Source: Spirogloea muscicola (lineage: Eukaryota > Streptophyta > Zygnematophyceae > Spirogloeales > Spirogloeaceae). From it: 20,151 nt of DNA. Of the stretch, positions 15,545 to 20,151 are shown in pieces. Location of the stretch: positions 301,656 through 321,806 of the forward strand of contig WELB01000112.1 in assembly GCA_009602725.1 (NCBI GenBank), given 5' to 3'. Within the stretch, counting starts at the first letter, position 1, and every line of letters starts with the position of its first letter. Under the pieces are notes generated by a model. The model did not search any database, had not been told where the DNA came from, and saw only the letters and a list, made by a program, of their open reading frames with translations. A program made the position numbers and the translations under genes.

Positions 15545-16161
15545 GCCATGGTAGCGCTACCTATGGAGAGGGGTTCGCTGGCACTTCGGGCGTATTGTGG
15601 ATCTGAGGCGAACACGCCTGCTCCCTACGCCCTGCGCCCTAGCTACCCGCAACTCCACCGCGGCAGCCCAATCCGCCCATAGAGCCTCCCACCGGACCTC
15701 GTCCCAGAATGGACAAGGAAGACAACCAAGGATTTCTCCGGTCGTCAGCCTGGGGAAGTGTCCCATCTCCACGAATCTGTCAAGCCTTTCCTGCAGCACT
15801 GGCAGTCCAATTATGTTCAGCCGGATGAGGTGTCTAGTCTCTAGGCTTCTGTCAAGCTATTCCTGCTGCATTGACGTTCCAGCTATGTAAATATCTCTGG
15901 ACACCCCCCTTGAGAGGAGAGCCTTCTCTCCCTCCTAGTACAGGGCTTCGTTTGGTGTAGCCCCATTTTTTGCACTGCCATTATTCGCACTGGACAACAA
16001 CGGACATGGCGCTCCGGACGTCCACCTCCAACAGGCCCTGCGCGGCTTGCTGGACACTGCCTCCTCCTTCCCTACAACGCCGGCCGCCCTACTCCGGACT
16101 GACGCTCCCCACGGCTGACGCTCCTACACGGGGCGCCCCTTCCTGCCGGGGCCAAAAATGA
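15545..16161. other. Upstream flank of the LINE relic, no gene supported
   Basis: Short open frames only. An imperfect direct repeat beginning TCTGTCAAGC occurs at 15776-15818 and 15848-15889 (roughly 70% identical by eye). The stretch could include decayed LINE sequence, but no reverse transcriptase core motif such as YADD is visible in any frame. Confidence 0.45.
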
Positions 16162-17460
16162 AATTGCTCGCCCACCGAGGGAAGGGTCGGGAATGAAAGA
16201 ATCTGGAGCCCGCCAGAAGTGCGCTCTCTTTTCGCCTGCCCGGGGTGCGCGCCCCCTGCCCGGCCTACGCGCTCCTCCCCCCCCTTAATGGGCGGCCTGG
16301 GCTGCCGGTCACTTGAACAGACGGCGCAGGCAGCCTTTCTCGGTTGCTGGCACCAGGTTGCCTCCCTTCTTCCCTTGCGCTTCCCTTGCCTGGCCGGCCC
16401 TGCAGCCGAGGTGGAGGAAGGCTCCTTGGCATTCCAAGTACAACTGAGGAGCATCCGGGAGTCAGCACTCGGCTCCTTCCCGTCCCTACAACCCCTCCTC
16501 ACCCCCTTCTCAGCGCTTGCTCAAGCACCAGACAAAGCGGCACAGGCCAGACTCGTTGCGGCAGTTGAGGACGAGCGTCGCAAGGCGTTGAGGACGATGC
16601 CGGATATCAAGACCAATCCAAGGAGTCTGGCACGTCTCACATCGCTCGCAACGCCTGGGGCAACGGATTGGCTCACCACACACGCAATCCACAACGCTTT
16701 CAAAATCAGCCCTGAAGCATTCCGGACGCTTCTCCAGCTGTTCCTGGGCCTGCCCCCGACCTGCCTGATTGGAGTAACTCAGTGTGAGTGTGGCTTCCGT
16801 ACGGAGGGCGGAGACCTAGCCACCCACATGCTGCGGTGTCCCACAGGCCCTGAGGTGGTGGGCGTCCACAATCTCCTACGGGACGCCCTGGCGGGCTTGA
16901 TGCGCGACGCCGGCTACCGCGCCATCGTTGAAGTGAGCAATGTAATGCCCATCACCACGGATTCCCAGGGAGGCCATCACCGTCGCACCCTGGACATTGT
17001 GGGTGTACAACCTGGCGGAGGCCCACGAGCTTTGGTTGATGTGGTGGTGACTGAGGCATACAAGAGTTCCGCTTCCACACACATTGCTGGCCACGCAGTG
17101 GGAGGTGCTGAGCAGAAAAAGCTCCGACACTACTCAGACTACCCCCGCAGTGACCACCTCCTCCCGGCCGCAATCGACACTTTCGGCTGCTTGGGTCCTC
17201 GCTTCCATACCCTACTCGAGAACATAGCGAGTCTGGGATATGCACGACGCGAGGATATGCTCCCAGCCCAGATGGGTATGCCGGCAGCCTATCTGTCATT
17301 TCTGCGACGTCGAGTGTCAACCTGTCTGCAACGAGCTCAGGCGTATGCTCTGCATCAGAAAGCTGGTCGAGCCTTAGCTGCTGGCACAAGAGCTAGTCAA
17401 TTGCCGTCCGGTATTCGAGCGTCAGCTAGCGACCTCTATGTGCTGACTCGTGGTTACTGA
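16162..17460 (+). mobile_element. 5'-truncated LINE: RT thumb, zinc knuckle and restriction-like endonuclease
   Basis: One uninterrupted frame encodes the C-terminal part of a non-LTR retrotransposon polyprotein. It opens near the RT thumb (LMGGLGCRSLEQTAQAAFLG) and passes a linker of the LGLPP type. A CCHC-like knuckle follows: CECG at 16783-16794, His at 16825-16827, Cys at 16837-16839. Then comes a restriction-like endonuclease core: LDIVGVQPGG with Asp at 16993-16995, and LVDVVVTEAY with Asp at 17038-17040, 14 residues between them, as in the family's PD-x(12-14)-D motif (here LD). It ends SASDLYVLTRGY. The RT catalytic core is absent upstream, so the copy cannot retrotranspose alone. An open frame of over 430 codons implies recent insertion or purifying selection. 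Domestication is possible but not shown. Confidence 0.85.
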
Positions 17461-17640
17461 GCGGGTCAGCTTAGCAGCAGGTGACGTACATTTGTCCAAT
17501 ATGCTTGCCTTTGTACTTGGCCACACATGGCCTCCCCATCTCTTAATATACACGCATTTCCCTTTGTAGCTGCTCAATGCTTTTTCGGCCCCTCCGAACC
17601 GTTTGTCAATTCTTTTTTGGGCTGGCTTTTCGCAGCCCTT
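17461..17640 (+). repeat. LINE 3' trailer with T-run and stem-loop
   Basis: About 145 bases after the ORF stop comes CAATTCTTTTTTGGGCTGG and a stem-loop of 6 bp, GGGCTG (17619-17624) with CAGCCC (17633-17638). It is followed by a CCCATTGGGAG segment like the tail of the other copies. This is the copy that ties the stem-loop repeats to the LINE family. Confidence 0.75.
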
Positions 17641-17715
17641 GCCCCCATTGGGAGTGCCACTTCTTCTCGCGGCTCGCTACACACCCCGCACGCGGCGCCG
17701 CCCCAAAATGGTACC

Positions 17716-18025
17716 GGCCGATCGGACGGCCATGCGGCGGAAGCGGATGGCCTGCCCCCCTCCCGGCCGCCCGATCGGACCCTTGATCGCACGGCCTTCC
17801 ATCGGGCGCCACCGTGCCGTCCGATGTGGCGCGTGCCATCTACACGGCTCGTTCTTGTGTCAAGTGGGTTCCCGCAGTGGCCCTCCGCCGCCGCCGTCCG
17901 ATGCGTGAGCACCATCGGACGGCCCGCGCCGCCACAAGACCGGTAATCGCGGCTCCGTCCGATGCGCACAAGCCATCGGACGGCTCGTCTCGCAACGGGG
18001 ACTCCGCTGTCCGGCCGTCAGATCG
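17716..18025. repeat. Cluster of CATCGGACGG / CCGTCCGATG palindromes
   Basis: This GC-rich stretch has repeated copies of ATCGGACGG and its complement (17721, 17774, 17817, 17894, 17914, 17955, 17975). Two pairs form hairpins: 17894-17903 with 17913-17922 (11 bp if extended by one pair) and 17955-17964 with 17974-17983. Both have 9-nt loops. Open frames cross it on both strands, but all look like composition artefacts. Confidence 0.88.
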
Positions 18026-18234
18026 GGACGAAGCATCCAGGAGCCGCAGGAGGGCAGGCCGACAATCGGCCGTGGATGCCGCCCGCTGGCTTGCCTGGCC
18101 CGCGCGGCACACCTGAGGTGTATGGGCCCCAAGTGGCCTCCACAGTAGTAAGATGATTAATCAGGAGGGGCCAGGCGTTACTAGCTCCGGCGTAAGCTGG
18201 AGTGGCAAATGTGACCCTGCCTTTTCCAGTCTCG

Positions 18235-18348
18235 AAGAAAGGGCTCGCCCATTGAGGATAGGGGCTGGACAAGCCAGCCCAAAAAAAGAATGAACAAAGA
18301 ACGAGAAGGGGGCCAGAGGAAGCCAGAGGAAGCGCTAAGAAACCAAAG
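18235..18348 (-). repeat. LINE-tail repeat, right arm of the inverted pair
   Basis: Reverse complement of 7862-7974 with one substitution and one T-run indel. The stem-loop GGGCTGG-ACAAG-CCAGCCC is at 18262-18280 on the plus strand. No ORF end precedes it directly on the minus strand. Confidence 0.92.
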
Positions 18349-18538
18349 TCTCCCTCTCCCATGTTCCGCAGATACCTATTTCGCTCCTTCCCATCACTCG
18401 CGGCAGATCAGGCTGATTGTGCGGCGTGGGCGGAACGCACTGACCCGGAGCCACAAGCCCGTTCTACACGCGCCGCCAATATGAGCCATGAGCCAATTTG
18501 ATGAGTGAGCTCTTCCAAAGGAGCGGGGGATGTGAATG

Positions 18539-18665
18539 GCTAGCCCAGAAAGATTGAACAAGGTCCGAAGGTGCAGAATGGCGCCAAAACCACACAGCTA
18601 TGTAAGAGACTACAGCGAGAGGGAGCTCAGTAACCCCGAGTCAGCAGCCGCAAGTGCGTGAGCTT
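18539..18665 (-). pseudogene. LINE C-terminal end and trailer, minus strand
   Basis: The minus frame reads THLRLLTRGY with stop at 18627-18629, a degenerate copy of SDLYVLTRGY. About 80 bases further (minus sense) comes TTCAATCTTTCTGGGCTAGC, the T-run and start of the stem-loop (near 18540-18560), without a good right arm. Only the extreme 3' end of the element is recognisable. Confidence 0.6.
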
Positions 18666-18696
18666 GGGACCGTTGAAAGATCATGAATAGCTCTGC

Positions 18697-19320
18697 ATGC
18701 GGAACACCTGGGCAAGCGACTCGGCCGCGTTCCTCGAAGAACTGCTCAAGGATGGGCGTGGGCTCTCACGTCTTCACTCAATAAGCTCTCTGGGGGCGTC
18801 GGAGTGGCTCAACGCTTTGCCGATTCACGAGTCCCTTTGGTTCTCCGGCGACCTCTTCCAACGGCCGTCCACCACCATCTTGGCCTCCCGCCACTTTTCT
18901 GGGCTGGCATCCGACAGTGTGATTGTGGCCATTATTCGCAGTACGACTTATTGTTGTCGGCTCACATGCTTAGATGTGTTGAAGGAGGGGACGCAATGCC
19001 TCTCACAACCTTCTAAGAGACGCGACGTATGGTTTTGTGCACGGGGAAGGTTACCATCCGGCGATGGAGGTGCCAAGCATCATGTCGGTACTCCAGAAGC
19101 GCGGCATATCTTGCATCAGGCGTCTGGATGTGGTTGCCACCCCCCGGAGCGGTGGGCCTCGTCTCCTCCTCAACGTGGTCCTCACCGACGCGTTCCAACC
19201 AGGGGCACAACGCCGGCTGTGCCAGGATGGGCGACGAATTACGATACGAAGTGGTCTTCCTTTCTCCATCGCCTGGCATAGCTTGTCAATGCCCGCCGTC
19301 GTAGTCAAGCGGGTAGCTTA
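18697..19320 (+). pseudogene. Second LINE RLE-domain relic, at least two frameshifts
   Basis: Three consecutive frames align with the LINE ORF at 16162-17460. Frame 1 gives LSRLHSISSLGASEWLNALP (from 18697). Frame 3 gives HHHLGLPPLF, CDCGHYSQYD and AHMLRC, the zinc knuckle. Frame 2 gives SHNLLRDATYGFVHGEGYHP and LDVVATPRSGGPRLLLNVVL (from about 18996). Shifts lie near 18860-18890 and 18990. The second endonuclease Asp is replaced by Asn (LLNVVL against LVDVVV). The relic is diverged from the first LINE, so it is an older or separate subfamily copy. Confidence 0.8.
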
Positions 19321-19599
19321 GGGCATTCTAGCATGCCGCAAGCAACAGCTGCCTAGTGTAGAGTGCGGCTTGCATAAAGTCTGCAGTGCTCCCGGGCACT
19401 CGCGATGCACCCGCATGCTGGGCGCACACTAGGTCAGGCTAATGGCTTGCGTGGTGGTGCTCTGGCTCCTCAGCTTGTTGTAGCTTGTTGGGTGTGTATT
19501 GCTCATTCGTGCTCATCCCCTTAGCCTGTTTATTGCCCCGTAAGTAGGACTTGGTCAGGCTCGCAATGGCCTCCCTTTCTTTCAGCGCTCCGCGTGCCG

Positions 19600-19910
19600 T
19601 TTTCTTGTAAAGTAAGCCGGTGGCTGGAAAGGGCCAGCCCAGAAGATTGGTGTGTACATTCTTTTGGGCTGGCATCTAACAGCCAATGCCTTACAGTCAA
19701 TAAGCTGTTTTCAATCCAGATAGGTCCGAGGATAGAAAGCTCTTCCAGAAAGGGGCGAGGGCTGTAGAAGAGAAGTGGCTCTCGTAGCAGGCCAGCCTAG
19801 AAAGAAACAGCTCATCAAGTGTAAGGCAATGGCTGTGAGAGGCCAGCCCAAACGAGCAAGAGCTCTCTAGTGGAAGGCAATGGCTACGAGAGGCCAGCCC
19901 CAAAGTTCGA
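19600..19910 (-). repeat. LINE-tail repeats with a 51-bp tandem unit
   Basis: A stem-loop GGCTGG-AAAGGG-CCAGCC lies at 19622-19639, and a plus-sense T-run/GGGCTGG motif at about 19657-19672. Further on, AAGGCAATGGCT...GAGAGGCCAGCCC occurs at 19823 and 19874, 51 bp apart, with a related GCCAGCCTAG at 19791. In minus sense these read GGGCTGGCCTCTC...AGCCATTGCC. They form the trailer of the LINE end at 20092. Confidence 0.72.
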
Positions 19911-20091
19911 AGGGCCGGCAATGCGTCAAAGGAGAAGCTATGGATAGCCGAAAAGAGGGAGAGAAGGCGCGCGGGGCGCATGAATTGAAAGGGAGGCCAA
20001 TTCAAGCCAATACATTGTTCAGGCAGAGTCGAGTGCAGACTAAACAATGCTACATAATACGGAGACCTAATCTAAGGTACCTAAGATGACA

Positions 20092-20151
20092 TTAGTACCC
20101 ACGGGTGAGCACAAACAAATCTGACAAGCTAACTTGGGGAGCTGGAGCGCC
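20092..20151 (-). mobile_element. LINE C-terminal end, minus strand, cut by the window edge
   Basis: The minus frame reads GAPAPQVSLSDLFVLTRGY with stop TAA at 20092-20094. It is open to the right window edge and closely matches SASDLYVLTRGY of the plus-strand LINE. The rest of this copy lies beyond the window. Confidence 0.72.

Noticed and set aside
17574-18132. Several overlapping frames of 90-139 codons on both strands
   Set aside because: They arise from GC-rich palindromic repeats; different frames give unrelated Arg/Pro-rich peptides and none has a domain.

Overview
The window is nuclear DNA from a eukaryote with a GC-rich, intron-dense genome, most likely a chlorophyte green alga. The support is: two protein families broken by short, phase-consistent GT-AG introns (16 in one gene, 9 in the other); long Ala/Gly/Gln-rich low-complexity inserts; a bacterial-type hybrid histidine kinase beside a peroxin; and LINE relics with a zinc-knuckle/restriction-like-endonuclease tail. 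Lineage below 'green alga' is not determinable here. Nothing suggests a bacterial operon, a CRISPR array or a tRNA/rRNA gene.

Layout. (1) 1-6527, + strand: a 5'-incomplete gene of 17 reconstructed exons encoding a soluble-looking hybrid histidine kinase: coiled coil, PAS, coiled coil, HisKA, HATPase_c, receiver. Three low-complexity inserts interrupt or link its domains. (2) 6528-8813: intergenic DNA with a doubtful minus-strand coding remnant (7221-7776), a head-to-head cluster of LINE-tail repeats (7862-8160) and a minus-strand LINE C-terminal relic (8237-8480). (3) 8814-14701, + strand: a complete 10-exon PEX6 gene (about 1103 residues), the type II AAA ATPase of the peroxisomal export complex. 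Two of its introns have GC-AG borders. (4) 14702-16161: no convincing gene; one orphan exon-like stretch (15365-15544). (5) 16162-20151: repeat-rich DNA holding a 5'-truncated LINE ORF (16162-17460) with its 3' trailer, a cluster of short palindromes (17716-18025), a free-standing LINE-tail copy (18235-18348), a minus-strand LINE end (18627-18665), a frameshifted second LINE relic (18697-19320), tail repeats (19600-19910) and another minus-strand LINE end running off the window (20092-20151).

How it fits together. The kinase and PEX6 are unrelated single genes on the same strand with no sign of shared function: one is predicted to start a His-Asp phosphorelay, the other recycles the peroxisomal import receptor. 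The DNA around PEX6 is shaped by one LINE family. At least four of its 3' coding ends share the C-terminal peptide LTRGY and are followed by a T-rich run and usually a GGGCTGG...CCAGCCC stem-loop. The same tail also occurs without any ORF, including a 113/114-bp near-identical inverted pair on either side of PEX6. That tail family, possibly an RT-recognition structure shared with a non-autonomous element, is the most interesting signal here. All exon borders come from reading frames and splice dinucleotides, not transcript data.
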